This document shows, in pieces, positions 18,782 to 27,534 of a stretch of 64,000 nucleotides of DNA (positions within the stretch are counted from its first letter, which is position 1; the number at the start of each line of letters is the position of its first letter). A model generated the notes under the pieces. It saw nothing but the letters and a program-made list of their open reading frames with translations, did no database searches and was not told the DNA's origin. The DNA comes from Chryseobacterium ginsenosidimutans (GTDB lineage Bacteria > Bacteroidota > Bacteroidia > Flavobacteriales > Weeksellaceae): contig NZ_JANUCO010000001.1 of NCBI RefSeq assembly GCF_024807225.1, forward strand, positions 2,728,001 to 2,792,000. Reading direction: 5' to 3'. A program made the position numbers and the translations under genes.

Positions 18782-19906
18782 ATGGAACAACAAATCTATA
18801 AGGGGAAACTAACGCAGTTTCACTGGCTAAAAGTAACGAAAAAGGAAGAACTTACCAAAAATACTTTTTCTCTGGAGTTTGAAATTCCGGAGAATTTACA
18901 TGATAATTTCAAATTTGAAGCAGGGCAGTTTGTAAGTGTAAAATTTCAATCGCATGGTGAAGATGTCATTAATGATTATTCGATGACTTCCGCTCCTTAC
19001 GAGAAAAAAATAAGTTTAGGGATAAAAGTTACGTCTCCGGATGGAGCAACTTCGCAGTTATTTAAGAACTATAATGAAGGGGATGAATTACTTGTAAGCG
19101 AACCCAGCGGAAGGTTTACAGTAATATCTAAACCTCATGAATTCAGAACGATTGTAGGTTTTGCTGCAGGAATAGGAATTACACCGGTTTTAAGTCATTT
19201 TAAAAATATTCTTCATAACGAACCCAGAACAAGGCTGTTTTTATTCTTTGGAAATAAAAGTTCAGCGGATTTAATTTACCAGGAAACATTGAATAATCTT
19301 GTGAAAACTTACGGCGACAGATTGCAGGTTTTCTATTTCTTTTCGCAGGAAAAAACGGCAAACAGCTTTTTTCACGGAAGACTGGATGCGAAAAAATTAA
19401 ATTTAATTATCAATCAAATTCTTCATTTGGATGATACAGATGAAGAATCTACTATTTGGGATGCCGTTGATGATGTTTTAATCTGCGGAAAGGGTGAAAT
19501 GATTAAAACTCTTGCCAATGCATGTTACGATCACGGAATTCCAAAGAAAAATATACATTTTGAGCTTTTTGAAGAATTTAATGACGATATTTATCCTATT
19601 GAAAAAGAATTTCCGTTAGTTGAAAATATTGCTGTAGAACTTACGATGTTTGGAAAAGAATATTTGGCGGAACTTCCAACGAATGAAGAGAAAATTCTGC
19701 AGCAGCTGTTAATTCAAAAACTTCCCGTACCTTACTCTTGTAAATCAGGGATTTGCGGAAGCTGTGAATGTATTCTGGAAGAAGGCGAAGTAGAATTGCT
19801 GGAAAATGAATATTTAACTGAAAAAGAAGAGGAAAAAGGACATATTTTAGCTTGCATGTCTATTGCGAAAAGCAAAAAAATAAAGCTTAATTTTGATCTT
19901 AGTTGA
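18782..19906 (+). CDS. FAD/NAD(P)-binding oxidoreductase with C-terminal 2Fe-2S ferredoxin domain
   Basis: 374 residues in the order of PaaE/HCP-reductase type enzymes: FAD-binding barrel (about 10-115, with NDYSMTSAP), NAD(P) domain (GFAAGIGITPVLSH) and a plant-type ferredoxin domain with ligands Cys320, Cys325, Cys328 and Cys358. It would pass electrons from NAD(P)H to an oxygenase or other acceptor. No phenylacetate (paa) genes lie nearby, so the partner is unknown. The stop TGA overlaps the TTG start of the next gene. Confidence 0.88.
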   Translation: MEQQIYKGKLTQFHWLKVTKKEELTKNTFSLEFEIPENLHDNFKFEAGQFVSVKFQSHGEDVINDYSMTSAPYEKKISLGIKVTSPDGATSQLFKNYNEGDELLVSEPSGRFTVISKPHEFRTIVGFAAGIGITPVLSHFKNILHNEPRTRLFLFFGNKSSADLIYQETLNNLVKTYGDRLQVFYFFSQEKTANSFFHGRLDAKKLNLIINQILHLDDTDEESTIWDAVDDVLICGKGEMIKTLANACYDHGIPKKNIHFELFEEFNDDIYPIEKEFPLVENIAVELTMFGKEYLAELPTNEEKILQQLLIQKLPVPYSCKSGICGSCECILEEGEVELLENEYLTEKEEEKGHILACMSIAKSKKIKLNFDLS

Positions 19907-20520
19907 GAATTATAAAAAACATATTTAATCTGATAATCATATCAATAGAAATGACCGTTCTGTTGATATGTCTTGCCAATGCATGGGTTTTTGCGTTGAC
20001 AGACGGAAGAACGTACACCAAGATTTCAAAAATTCCTCCGCGGGAAATAGCTCTTGTTTTGGGTACTTCACCAAAGATGAGATCGGGCGTATCCAATCCT
20101 TACTTTACAAAAAGGATGGATGCCGCAGCGCTTCTTTATCATCATGGCAAAATCAGGAAAATATTGGTAAGTGGCGAGAAAAGCAAAGGATACGACGAAC
20201 CTGCCGCCATGAAAAATTATCTTATTTATCAGGAAGGCGTTCCAGAAGATATCATTATTGAAGATCCTAAAGGTTTTAATACGTATAAAAGCATTTTGCG
20301 CTGCAAAGATGTTTACAAAAAAGATAATGTGATCATTGTTTCACAAGGTTTCCATAATCTTAGGGCGCTGCTTTTTGCAAGAAATAACAGTATGAATGCT
20401 TTGGGTTTTGATGCTCAGGATGTTACAAAACCGGAAAGCTATTACCGAAATCAATTCAGAGAAATACTTGCGAGAACGGTTGCTGTTGTGTATTTTGCTC
20501 TGGGTATTTCGCCTGATTAA
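19903..20520 (+). CDS. SanA/YdcF-like DUF218 membrane protein
   Basis: 205 residues with one N-terminal membrane helix (about 8-32) and a DUF218 fold: ALVLGTSPK, NPYFTKRMDAAA, GKIRKILVSGE and VIIVSQGFHNLRAL are typical of SanA, an envelope-barrier protein of unknown chemistry. The start is probably the TTG at 19903, which overlaps the preceding stop (TTGA); the first ATG, at 19951, would cut into the membrane helix. It is coupled to the reductase gene. Confidence 0.8.
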   Translation: MRIIKNIFNLIIISIEMTVLLICLANAWVFALTDGRTYTKISKIPPREIALVLGTSPKMRSGVSNPYFTKRMDAAALLYHHGKIRKILVSGEKSKGYDEPAAMKNYLIYQEGVPEDIIIEDPKGFNTYKSILRCKDVYKKDNVIIVSQGFHNLRALLFARNNSMNALGFDAQDVTKPESYYRNQFREILARTVAVVYFALGISPD

Positions 20521-20567
20521 AATGGCACATTCCTTTTATTAGATTCTACACACACTTACTACACTAT

Positions 20568-20660
20568 ATGGATGTTAAAAAATTCTATACCATTGAAATC
20601 TCGGATAAAGAGGAATGGGAAAAAATCATCAGATCATGTATTTTAACCACAAAAGATTAA
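20568..20660 (+). CDS. Possible 30-residue peptide
   Basis: ATG to TAA encodes a 30-residue acidic/basic peptide starting MDVKKFYTIEISDKEEWEK. Codon choice looks natural and it lies alone in the 281-bp gap between the SanA-like gene and the convergent tamL. I do not recognise it; it may be a small gene, a remnant, or chance. Confidence 0.25.
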   Translation: MDVKKFYTIEISDKEEWEKIIRSCILTTKD

Positions 20661-20801
20661 CACATTAGAAATTTTAAGTTCATCATCAAACTACAAATAA
20701 GAACACATTAGTTTTTAAAAATCTTTGATTTTTATTCTTTTGTAAATTATTGTTTTAGCTTTTGCTTCTAAGTTTTTATTAGTTTCAACAGGTTTTATTA
20801 T

Positions 20802-23399
20802 TTAGAAAGGATACCCAAACGCAATATTCAGTGTAGGTTTGAATGGCTGGAAGTCTTTTATTCTCCATCTGTCACCTTCAGGTTTGTTTGGATCGTACAT
20901 TTTATAGGCTAAATCCAGTCTTAATGTGATATAAGCCACATTTATCCTTAATCCGAATCCGCTCCCGATTCCGACCTGTCCTAAGAATTTATTAAATTTA
21001 AATTCATCTCCGTATCCGTCATTATAGTTTTTAAGACTCCAAGTGTTACCGATATCCGTGAAAAGCGCGCCTTCATACATATCGCTAAAAGGAACTCGGA
21101 ATTCTATATTGGTGGTTAATTTTAAATTATCCGTCATATACGTACGAACTCTTTCGTCAACCTGAGAATCTGCAGGACCAAGACCGCCAAAAGCCACCCA
21201 AGCTCTGATATCATTGGAACCACCATTAAAATATGATCTGATTACAGGCATATTTGAGGAATTTCCGTAAGGAATTCCGACTCCAACAAATTGGCGGAGA
21301 ACCAAAGTATTATTATTAAATTTAAAATACTTTCTGATATCAAAATCAAACTTTATAAACTGTGCGTAAGGAACTCCGAAAATCGTTCTTTCCGGACTTG
21401 TTACAATTCCTCCATCGTTTCTTTTCTGATTGAAAATACTGAAAATGTTTCCTGCCAATTCTACTTTTCCATTAAAATAGAAGGCATTCGGATAATCTTT
21501 TTTCCCGATTTCATTATACACAAAATTATAAATCATGGAAGAAATCAATACATCCTGAGTTTGTCTGTCTTTATTTACCAAAGTTCCTACAAATGCAGTA
21601 AAACGATCTCTACCTTGCTGATTCAAACCTTGTAGATAAGCTGTATCTTCGGTAATCTTCTGTGAAACCTCATCAATAGTCAATTGTCCTGAACTAAATT
21701 CCTGTGAAGTAGCAGGATGAGACAAGAAATAATCATCAAAAATCTCTCGTCTCACTGCATCATCATTCACGAAATAATCATAGTAAGCAGATTTATTTTT
21801 CGTTAAACTCAGCTGTGTATTAAATAAAGTCAGTCTGTGAGAAACTTTATCATTTACGGTTGCCAGATAATTCAGACCTGTATTGAAATTTAACCTTCCT
21901 AAACCAATGTTATTTTGATCTGAAACTCCTAAAACAATCGATGAAGTAGGGCTATACCTTTTAGGCAACAATTTATAATAATCGAAAGGCAGCAATAATC
22001 TTGGGAAATTAAGTGAAGCCTGAGCAGATAATTCATAAGCCAACACTCTTTGGCTTATATCTTTTGTACTTCTTATAGAACCAAATGTTCCCGCAAGACT
22101 CGTGGAAAGGTTTTCTGCACCACCAAAAATATTTCTCGTCGTTAAATCAACCGAAGGAGAAATTCCCAAATTCAAAAGCTGAGAATAATTTACATCTGTT
22201 CCCACTTTTAATTCGTATTTCGGAAGTGGTTTCAGAATATACATTACATCCACAATACTGTCATTGGGACTTGCTCCGCCGCCATGTCTTAAAGAATCTC
22301 TTGATTTCAGAATACTAAAATTATTCATAGACAAAAGGTTTCTCTTGGTAAGATCGAACTTTTTCTGATCATACACCTGTTTGTGTCCTGTTGTAATGGC
22401 TCTCCAAATGGCACGGGAATCATATTTATTGTCTTTTTTATGAAATCTGATGCCTCTTAAACTGTCTTTCGTAGTATTTTTAGGATAATCACTCAGCTCA
22501 TCAACAATGGCAACATCAATATTTCCTACTGTGGCAACTTTATAAGGTCTGTCCAGAGAATCTTTATGGATTTCTAATGTCAGAGGAACTTGTTTTCTGC
22601 TTTTAATAGAATCGGCAACAAAATATATTTCGTCTCCGAAATTATTAAACTTATAATATCCGTAATCTCTCATCAGATCGGTAATCCTTGTCAATTCTTT
22701 TTCAAGAACGGTCTGATCAAGAATTTGTCCCTGTCTTACCAAACTTTCATTTAGCTTTTGCTGGTAAATATTTTTAACAGTGTGATCCGTAATATTGTAA
22801 TAATATTCTTTAATATAAGTAGGATCTTTGTGGGTGACAAAATAGCTCACCGTTGCTTTTTTTGCAGCAGAATCAAGATCTTGTTTAAATTTTACTTCTG
22901 CATCCCAATAACCGCGATATGTCAGCCTTTTTTCAACGGATTGTGCGCCTTTTTCTGTCTTTGTCTGATCCAGAATAACAGGAGCAGAACCCCAACTGTG
23001 GTATAATCTATCGAAAAAGAGACTTTTTCCTACGCTGCTTTTCATATTATACTTAACGAAAAGAGAATCTCTTAAATTTTGATCTCTCAATTCATTAGGA
23101 TACGTCATGTATTCATTAAGTAGCGTATCGTACTTCGGATTGGCTGTATTGTAGAGCCACAAACTCAAAGGCATGAAAAGAAACTGCCTTTTATTGGGCT
23201 TTTGCTGTACATATCCTTTTAGCTCGCTGTCGAAAGGAGCTTTCTTATCTTCAAACTCAAAATTGTTTTTTACAAGTAGATATTCGCCGTCGGGAACTTT
23301 TTTTGTAGTACTACAAGCATAAAGGAGACCCACAAATGTTGCAAATGATATAATTTTATAATATTTTTGAGGAGAATTCTTATAATGCTTACAGCTCAT
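20802..23399 (-). CDS. tamL: TamL, Omp85-family outer membrane lipoprotein
   Basis: 865 residues. A lipobox-like LLYAC gives Cys29, followed by POTRA-like modules (about 60-370) and a C-terminal Omp85 barrel (about 390-865) with the conserved GGSNDIRAW and a final aromatic residue in AFGYPF. In Bacteroidetes TamL pairs with TamB in envelope assembly and is a lipoprotein, unlike proteobacterial TamA. No tamB is in the window. The N-terminal region before the signal is longer than usual, but there is no later Met to choose. The start overlaps the start of the divergent TrmH gene by 15 bp. Confidence 0.88.
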   Translation of the reverse strand: MSCKHYKNSPQKYYKIISFATFVGLLYACSTTKKVPDGEYLLVKNNFEFEDKKAPFDSELKGYVQQKPNKRQFLFMPLSLWLYNTANPKYDTLLNEYMTYPNELRDQNLRDSLFVKYNMKSSVGKSLFFDRLYHSWGSAPVILDQTKTEKGAQSVEKRLTYRGYWDAEVKFKQDLDSAAKKATVSYFVTHKDPTYIKEYYYNITDHTVKNIYQQKLNESLVRQGQILDQTVLEKELTRITDLMRDYGYYKFNNFGDEIYFVADSIKSRKQVPLTLEIHKDSLDRPYKVATVGNIDVAIVDELSDYPKNTTKDSLRGIRFHKKDNKYDSRAIWRAITTGHKQVYDQKKFDLTKRNLLSMNNFSILKSRDSLRHGGGASPNDSIVDVMYILKPLPKYELKVGTDVNYSQLLNLGISPSVDLTTRNIFGGAENLSTSLAGTFGSIRSTKDISQRVLAYELSAQASLNFPRLLLPFDYYKLLPKRYSPTSSIVLGVSDQNNIGLGRLNFNTGLNYLATVNDKVSHRLTLFNTQLSLTKNKSAYYDYFVNDDAVRREIFDDYFLSHPATSQEFSSGQLTIDEVSQKITEDTAYLQGLNQQGRDRFTAFVGTLVNKDRQTQDVLISSMIYNFVYNEIGKKDYPNAFYFNGKVELAGNIFSIFNQKRNDGGIVTSPERTIFGVPYAQFIKFDFDIRKYFKFNNNTLVLRQFVGVGIPYGNSSNMPVIRSYFNGGSNDIRAWVAFGGLGPADSQVDERVRTYMTDNLKLTTNIEFRVPFSDMYEGALFTDIGNTWSLKNYNDGYGDEFKFNKFLGQVGIGSGFGLRINVAYITLRLDLAYKMYDPNKPEGDRWRIKDFQPFKPTLNIAFGYPF

Positions 23400-24110
23400 A
23401 CAATAAAAGTTTTACAATCTTTAGATAAAAAGAAGTTCAGACAAAAATACAATTTGTTTTTGGTTGAAGGTAATAAAATCATTTGTGAACTTCCCGATTC
23501 TAAGTTTAAAATTAAAGAAATATTTTCTACCGATCCGCAAAAATTGGACCGTACGGATGTACCCATAACTCATATCTCTGAAAATGAGTTGAAAAAAATT
23601 AGCTTTCTGCAAAATCCTAAAGATTCTGTAGCAGTTTGCTATATAAATCCGGAAGAAAAATTAGAAGATAAAAATTTTCAGTTGGTTTTGGATGGGATTC
23701 AGGATCCCGGGAATTTGGGGACAATTATTCGCCTCGCAGACTGGTTTGGAATCGAACAGATTATCTGCAGTGAAGATACCGTAGATTTTTACAATCCAAA
23801 GGTGATTATGGCAAGTATGGGATCTTTTACGAGAGTAAATATGGTCTATACAAATTTGGTTGAATACCTTTCACAAACAGAAAATGTAAATATAGGAACC
23901 GATATGAATGGTGAAAATATTTATGATTTTGAAAGACCTGAAAAAATCAATTTAATTTTAGGAAATGAAGGGAACGGAATGCGTCCGGAAACAGAAAAAT
24001 TACTTCAGAAAAGCATCATGATTCCAAGGTTTGGAAAATCGCAGTCTACGGAAAGCCTGAATGTTTCTATGGCAGCTGGAATTATTTTGGGGCAACTCTT
24101 TAGAGTTTGA
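23385..24110 (+). CDS. TrmH/SpoU family RNA 2'-O-methyltransferase
   Basis: 241 residues from the ATG at 23385; a TTG at 23367 would add six residues but the ATG is preferred. It has an N-terminal substrate-binding part (KYNLFLVEGNKII) and a SPOUT knot with NLGTIIRLADWFG, LILGNEGNGMRPE and LNVSMAAGI, the three SpoU motifs. It methylates a ribose in rRNA or tRNA; the target cannot be assigned. It is transcribed divergently from tamL with overlapping 5' ends, so each promoter lies inside the other gene. Confidence 0.9.
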   Translation: MLTAHTIKVLQSLDKKKFRQKYNLFLVEGNKIICELPDSKFKIKEIFSTDPQKLDRTDVPITHISENELKKISFLQNPKDSVAVCYINPEEKLEDKNFQLVLDGIQDPGNLGTIIRLADWFGIEQIICSEDTVDFYNPKVIMASMGSFTRVNMVYTNLVEYLSQTENVNIGTDMNGENIYDFERPEKINLILGNEGNGMRPETEKLLQKSIMIPRFGKSQSTESLNVSMAAGIILGQLFRV

Positions 24111-24116
24111 GAGTAA

Positions 24117-24184
24117 TAGAGTTATAGAGTGGGAGAGTTTGTGAGTTGTTGTAAACTCTAAAACACACTTACTCTATAACTCTA
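24117..24184. terminator. Long imperfect hairpin between convergent genes
   Basis: TAGAGTTATAGAGT (24117-24130) pairs exactly with ACTCTATAACTCTA (24171-24184), and AGAGTTT with AAACTCT further in. It lies 7 nt after the TrmH stop and 8 nt from the stop of the convergent gene at 24192, so it probably ends both transcripts. It may also be a dispersed repeat. Confidence 0.6.
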
Positions 24185-24191
24185 AAACAAA

Positions 24192-24689
24192 TTATATAAG
24201 TTGTTCTAAGCTGGAAACACTTTTATTTTTCTGGTAAGTTTCCAGTTTTTTTCTTACAAATTTCAAAGCAATAGGAGCGAGGTAGATCAATGCAGCGCCC
24301 AACGCTTTTTTCTTCCAATTGGAGCTGCTCATGTTTTTCTTGGCATATTTTCCTACAAGAGCCGTTACTCCTAATTTAAGGATGATATCAAAAGCATCCC
24401 CTTTAAAGGCAGAGCTTGCGATACCCATTGCTGTATTCTTGCTAATTAAAGCATCTTTGATTTCGGATGTGATCTGTTTTGCGATAACATCTTTTCTGAG
24501 AACAACTTTTTCATCACCTTCTTCATCTACTTTTTCCTGCAGATACTGATCTGTTAAACCATTGGTGAATGCACTCAAACTTTCTTTCGTATTTTTGAAT
24601 GTCAGAAGATCTTCCAAACCGTCGATTTCTTGTTTCAATAGTTTTTTCTTTCTTCTTAATTCGTCTAAGCTCTCATACTTTCTGCCCAT
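24192..24689 (-). CDS. Conserved hypothetical protein of the YtxH/holin-like trio
   Basis: 165 residues. The first 40 are a charged coiled coil (ESLDELRRKKKLLKQEIDGL). A small-residue helix (GIASSAFKGDAFDIILKLGVTALVG) and a hydrophobic stretch (ALGAALIYLAPIALKFV) follow, so it is probably peripheral to or inserted in the inner membrane. I do not recognise a named family. It is the last of three same-strand genes with a phage-holin-like and a YtxH protein, 3 bp after the former. Confidence 0.7.
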   Translation of the reverse strand: MGRKYESLDELRRKKKLLKQEIDGLEDLLTFKNTKESLSAFTNGLTDQYLQEKVDEEGDEKVVLRKDVIAKQITSEIKDALISKNTAMGIASSAFKGDAFDIILKLGVTALVGKYAKKNMSSSNWKKKALGAALIYLAPIALKFVRKKLETYQKNKSVSSLEQLI

Positions 24690-24692
24690 AGT

Positions 24693-25001
24693 TTAATGAT
24701 TTAAAAATTTAATAACATGATCTGCCACATAATTTACGATTTTCTTTTTTAACATGACAATTAAAATCATTACTAAAAAATAAAATGCAGCCACAATTAA
24801 GAATCCGTAGGACTGATCGCCCAAAGCTTTCCCGATAAGAAGCGCGATCCCAAAATTGAACAGAATAATGAAAAAACCGAAGGCAACGATGAATACAACA
24901 AGAAAAGCGATGAGCCCGGCTGAGAGAGAAGACTTTTCTGTGGCTTCAATTTTCAGGAGATCTATTCTTTTCGTGGCGTATTCTTTTATAGTTTCAATCA
25001 T
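24693..25001 (-). CDS. Phage-holin-like (DUF1469 type) small membrane protein
   Basis: 102 residues with an amphipathic N-terminus (IETIKEYATKRIDLLKIEATEK) and two long membrane helices (about 28-55 and 60-83), the plan of the Phage_holin_3_6 group. These chromosomal proteins are not lysis holins; an envelope or stress role is usual but unproven. It is the middle gene of the trio, 82 bp after the YtxH gene. Confidence 0.8.
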   Translation of the reverse strand: MIETIKEYATKRIDLLKIEATEKSSLSAGLIAFLVVFIVAFGFFIILFNFGIALLIGKALGDQSYGFLIVAAFYFLVMILIVMLKKKIVNYVADHVIKFLNH

Positions 25002-25083
25002 TGTTTTTTTTTAAAGTTACAAAAAAAGGAACTTTCATTTATAAAGTTCCTTTTCATAATTTATCTAAAAAATAAATCGTTTA

Positions 25084-25428
25084 TTATTTTAGATCATTCA
25101 ATTCCGATTCTACGTTTTTTACAACGTCTGCAGTTTTAGAAACGATTTGATCTTTGTATTTGTCGTATCCGTCTTTCACTGTATGAGCTACGCTGTTTGC
25201 TGTTTCTTTGAAAGTAGAAGAGATGTTACCATATTGATCTTTTACTTTTTCAGAAACTTCTCCGTATTTATTTTTAGCCTGATCTTTAAGATCTCCTGCT
25301 TTATCCTTTATCTTCTTTCTAGTTTCCTTTCCTTCTTCCGGAGCATAAAGCATTCCTAAGATGACACCCGCTGCAGCACCTGCAAGAAGTCCTGCCAAAA
25401 TACCCGCTGTATTGTTTTTTTTAGACAT
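25084..25428 (-). CDS. YtxH-domain protein
   Basis: 114 residues: a glycine/alanine-rich membrane helix (GILAGLLAGAAAGVILGMLY, about 8-27), the family motif YAPEEGKETRKKI, then a long lysine-rich amphipathic helix of repeated KDQ/KDGYDKY segments. YtxH proteins are general-stress-associated small proteins in other bacteria. It leads the three-gene set. Part of the charged tail resembles late-embryogenesis-type repeats, a likeness that may be only compositional. Confidence 0.85.
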   Translation of the reverse strand: MSKKNNTAGILAGLLAGAAAGVILGMLYAPEEGKETRKKIKDKAGDLKDQAKNKYGEVSEKVKDQYGNISSTFKETANSVAHTVKDGYDKYKDQIVSKTADVVKNVESELNDLK

Positions 25429-25523
25429 TTTCGTTTTTTTTAATAGTTAATAAATAGTAGTCTTACTTGCGATGAAACCTACAATTAATATACCAAAGGA
25501 GGTAAATGTCCAATTAAAAATTG

Positions 25524-26198
25524 TTAAATCTTTTTGATGTGAGATAAAATACTGTCGATGGTTTCGTGCTTTGTAAGATGGGTATTATCGATTACAATGG
25601 CGTCTTCAGCTTGCTTCAAGGGGGCTATTTCCCGCTCACTGTCAATCTTATCGCGTATTAAGAGGTTTTCTTTTACCTGTTGTTCGTTGGCTTCAATACC
25701 GAGACTTATCAATTCGGTATAGCGTCTTTTGGTACGTTCGTCGATACTTGCTGTCAGGAAAAACTTGTAGTCCGCATTTGGCAGAACTACTGTCCCGATG
25801 TCACGTCCGTCCATTATTATGCCACCTTTTTCTGCCAAAGAACGTTGAGATTGCAGTAAAAAATCTCTCACTTCTTTTTGCTTTGCTACCAAACTTACAT
25901 TGTTTGAAACTTCATTTGTTCTGATGGCTTTTGAAATATCAATATGATTAAGAAAAAGAACCAATTCTCCGTTATCGTTTTTAAATTCAAGCTCGATTTC
26001 ATCAAAAGAAGAAAATAAGCCTTCCAAATTGATAGACCCATTATCATTAAGACAGTTCTGAAGTGCAAACCAGGTTACTCCTCTGTAAAGCGCCCCTGTA
26101 TCGAGATGTACAAGTCCAAGTTTTTGGGCAATAACTTTAGATATTGAACTTTTTCCGGTAGACGAGTACCCATCGATAGCAATTACAGGTTTTTTCAT
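25524..26198 (-). CDS. cmk: Cytidylate kinase
   Basis: 224 residues. The P-loop GYSSTGKSS is at residues 9-17, HLDTGALYR follows, and GRDIGTVVLPNADYKFFLTAS is the signature of (d)CMP kinase. It phosphorylates CMP and dCMP for nucleic acid synthesis. It follows porQ on the same strand, an arrangement common in flavobacteria; a hairpin lies between the two. Confidence 0.95.
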   Translation of the reverse strand: MKKPVIAIDGYSSTGKSSISKVIAQKLGLVHLDTGALYRGVTWFALQNCLNDNGSINLEGLFSSFDEIELEFKNDNGELVLFLNHIDISKAIRTNEVSNNVSLVAKQKEVRDFLLQSQRSLAEKGGIIMDGRDIGTVVLPNADYKFFLTASIDERTKRRYTELISLGIEANEQQVKENLLIRDKIDSEREIAPLKQAEDAIVIDNTHLTKHETIDSILSHIKKI

Positions 26199-26230
26199 AC
26201 CGCAAATTTGAAAAATTTTTCTTAAAAATC

Positions 26231-26264
26231 AAGAAACCTCAAGAGTTTTTTCTTAAGGTTTCTT
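26231..26264 (-). terminator. Hairpin between porQ and cmk
   Basis: AAGAAACCTCAAGA and TCTTAAGGTTTCTT pair over 14 bp with one mismatch around a 6-nt loop. On the minus strand it is followed by GATTTTTAAG. It could end or attenuate the porQ transcript before cmk. Confidence 0.55.
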
Positions 26265-26293
26265 ATTATTTTGTGTTAAAATTTTAGTTAAAA

Positions 26294-27286
26294 TTAATAT
26301 CCTGCGTGGCTCGTAAGATCCATAGAGATTCCTATCTGGTTGACATTGGAAGAATTATGATACCTCACATGAGCATAATCTATACGGAATCTTGAGATTT
26401 TAATTCCGAATCCTGCAGAAAGTCCTGAGAAGTTTCTTTGGTCTGCAACAGCCAATTCATTTCCTCTTTTTACATTGTATCCCAATCTGATGTTGAAGCC
26501 TTTTTCCGGAAACAATTCTGCACCGAGAGAGAAGTGATCGGCAATTTTTCTGCCTACATTTACTTCCTGTCCGTTCACATTATAAGGAGAAGAGATGTCG
26601 AACTCCTGCAAATCGTGAGCGGTAATGGTAATCGCCAAAGGAATAGCCTTTAATATTCTCGTATATCCTACATCTACTCTAAAGGGAAGTTTTTCTCTAG
26701 TTCCGTTGAATGTTTTAAACTGATATCCGAAATTTCTAATAATAACAGAAGCTGTTTCCTTATTTTTTTTGTTGTAGTACGTTACTCCAAGATTTCCTGA
26801 AATAGCAGAAGACGAATAGGTGTCAATTTTTGAAGTGATAAAGTTTAATCCACCCCCAATTGTCCAGTCTTCTTCGAATTGGTAAGCGTATCCTGCTCCG
26901 ACAGCAACGTCGGACGCGTTAAATGTACCGTTTTCGAAACCGCTGTCATCTGTTCTCGGGATATCTCCATAACTCATGTATCGCGCATTGATTGTAGCCA
27001 TATGACCGTTATCAAAGTCTTTCGCATAAGCAATAGTTCCGTACTTGGAGTCCGCAAGGTAAGACGTTGCGTTTACAGAAAGTTGGTTATCAGAATCTTT
27101 ATTCAGTAAAGATGGGTTTGCAATAGCAAAGGAAACATCATGATCTCTAATGGAAATTGCATCACCGCCCAAAGCAGCCTGTCTCGCAGAAACAGGAAGT
27201 GTTAAAAACGGAAAAACGTTTGTTCCTGTTTGTGCATAAGAAACAATTCCTGATAGAAACAATGAAAGAATGACAATTTTCTTCAA
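26294..27286 (-). CDS. porQ: Type IX secretion system protein PorQ
   Basis: 330 residues. Signal peptide ends near VSYAQ (residue 19). The mature part is an outer-membrane barrel of the PorQ/PorV kind, with LPVSARQAALGGDAISI near the start. PorQ belongs to the attachment complex of the type IX system that exports cargo with C-terminal sorting signals. The start codon is TTG (27284-27286): the preceding codon in frame is a stop and there is no Met inside the signal peptide. A good promoter lies just upstream, and cmk follows. Confidence 0.85.
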   Translation of the reverse strand: MKKIVILSLFLSGIVSYAQTGTNVFPFLTLPVSARQAALGGDAISIRDHDVSFAIANPSLLNKDSDNQLSVNATSYLADSKYGTIAYAKDFDNGHMATINARYMSYGDIPRTDDSGFENGTFNASDVAVGAGYAYQFEEDWTIGGGLNFITSKIDTYSSSAISGNLGVTYYNKKNKETASVIIRNFGYQFKTFNGTREKLPFRVDVGYTRILKAIPLAITITAHDLQEFDISSPYNVNGQEVNVGRKIADHFSLGAELFPEKGFNIRLGYNVKRGNELAVADQRNFSGLSAGFGIKISRFRIDYAHVRYHNSSNVNQIGISMDLTSHAGY

Positions 27287-27304
27287 TTCAGTTTATTATT
27301 AATG

Positions 27305-27334
27305 CAAAAATAATCCTTTTTCGTACTTTTCAAA
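27305..27334 (-). promoter_or_regulatory. Promoter of porQ
   Basis: On the minus strand TTTG (27331-27334), an 18-nt spacer and TATTTTTG (27305-27312) fit the consensus, 18 nt before the TTG start. Confidence 0.6.
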
Positions 27335-27428
27335 ATATTTCTCACATTATTTATATTTAAATTTTATGTTTTGTGGAAATGACTTATTTAATTGAATGAA
27401 GTTGTGTTGTTTTTTGAATGTTTTTAGA

Positions 27429-27461
27429 AGCCTTGTCGAGGTTTTGAACCTGGACAAGGCT
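27429..27461. repeat. Hairpin of a dispersed repeat upstream of pyrH
   Basis: AGCCTTGTCGAGGTT and AACCTGGACAAGGCT pair over 15 positions with one mismatch around TTG. It belongs to the GC-richer block 27427-27560 that stands out in the 548-base gap between porQ and pyrH. Confidence 0.65.
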
Positions 27462-27489
27462 GGTTTATAGCCCCGATTGTAGCGACATC

Positions 27490-27534
27490 CTTTTTGGTTG
27501 CGGGCGAAGCGAAGCGGAGCCCGTAACCAAAAAG
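27490..27534. repeat. Second hairpin of the dispersed repeat
   Basis: CTTTTTGGTTGCGGGC and GCCCGTAACCAAAAAG pair over 16 positions with one G-T, around the loop GAAGCGAAGCGGA. Its surroundings (GCCCCGATTGTAGCG, AGCGGAAAGCGGG) look like a sequence I recall as recurrent in flavobacterial genomes. The rest of the gap (27561-27771) shows nothing but the pyrH promoter. Confidence 0.65.

Noticed and set aside
21291..21635. Antisense ORF of 114 codons within tamL (and similar long antisense ORFs in lptF/G, ftsK and hisB)
   Set aside because: They run opposite to strongly conserved genes, have skewed residue use and no recognisable domain.
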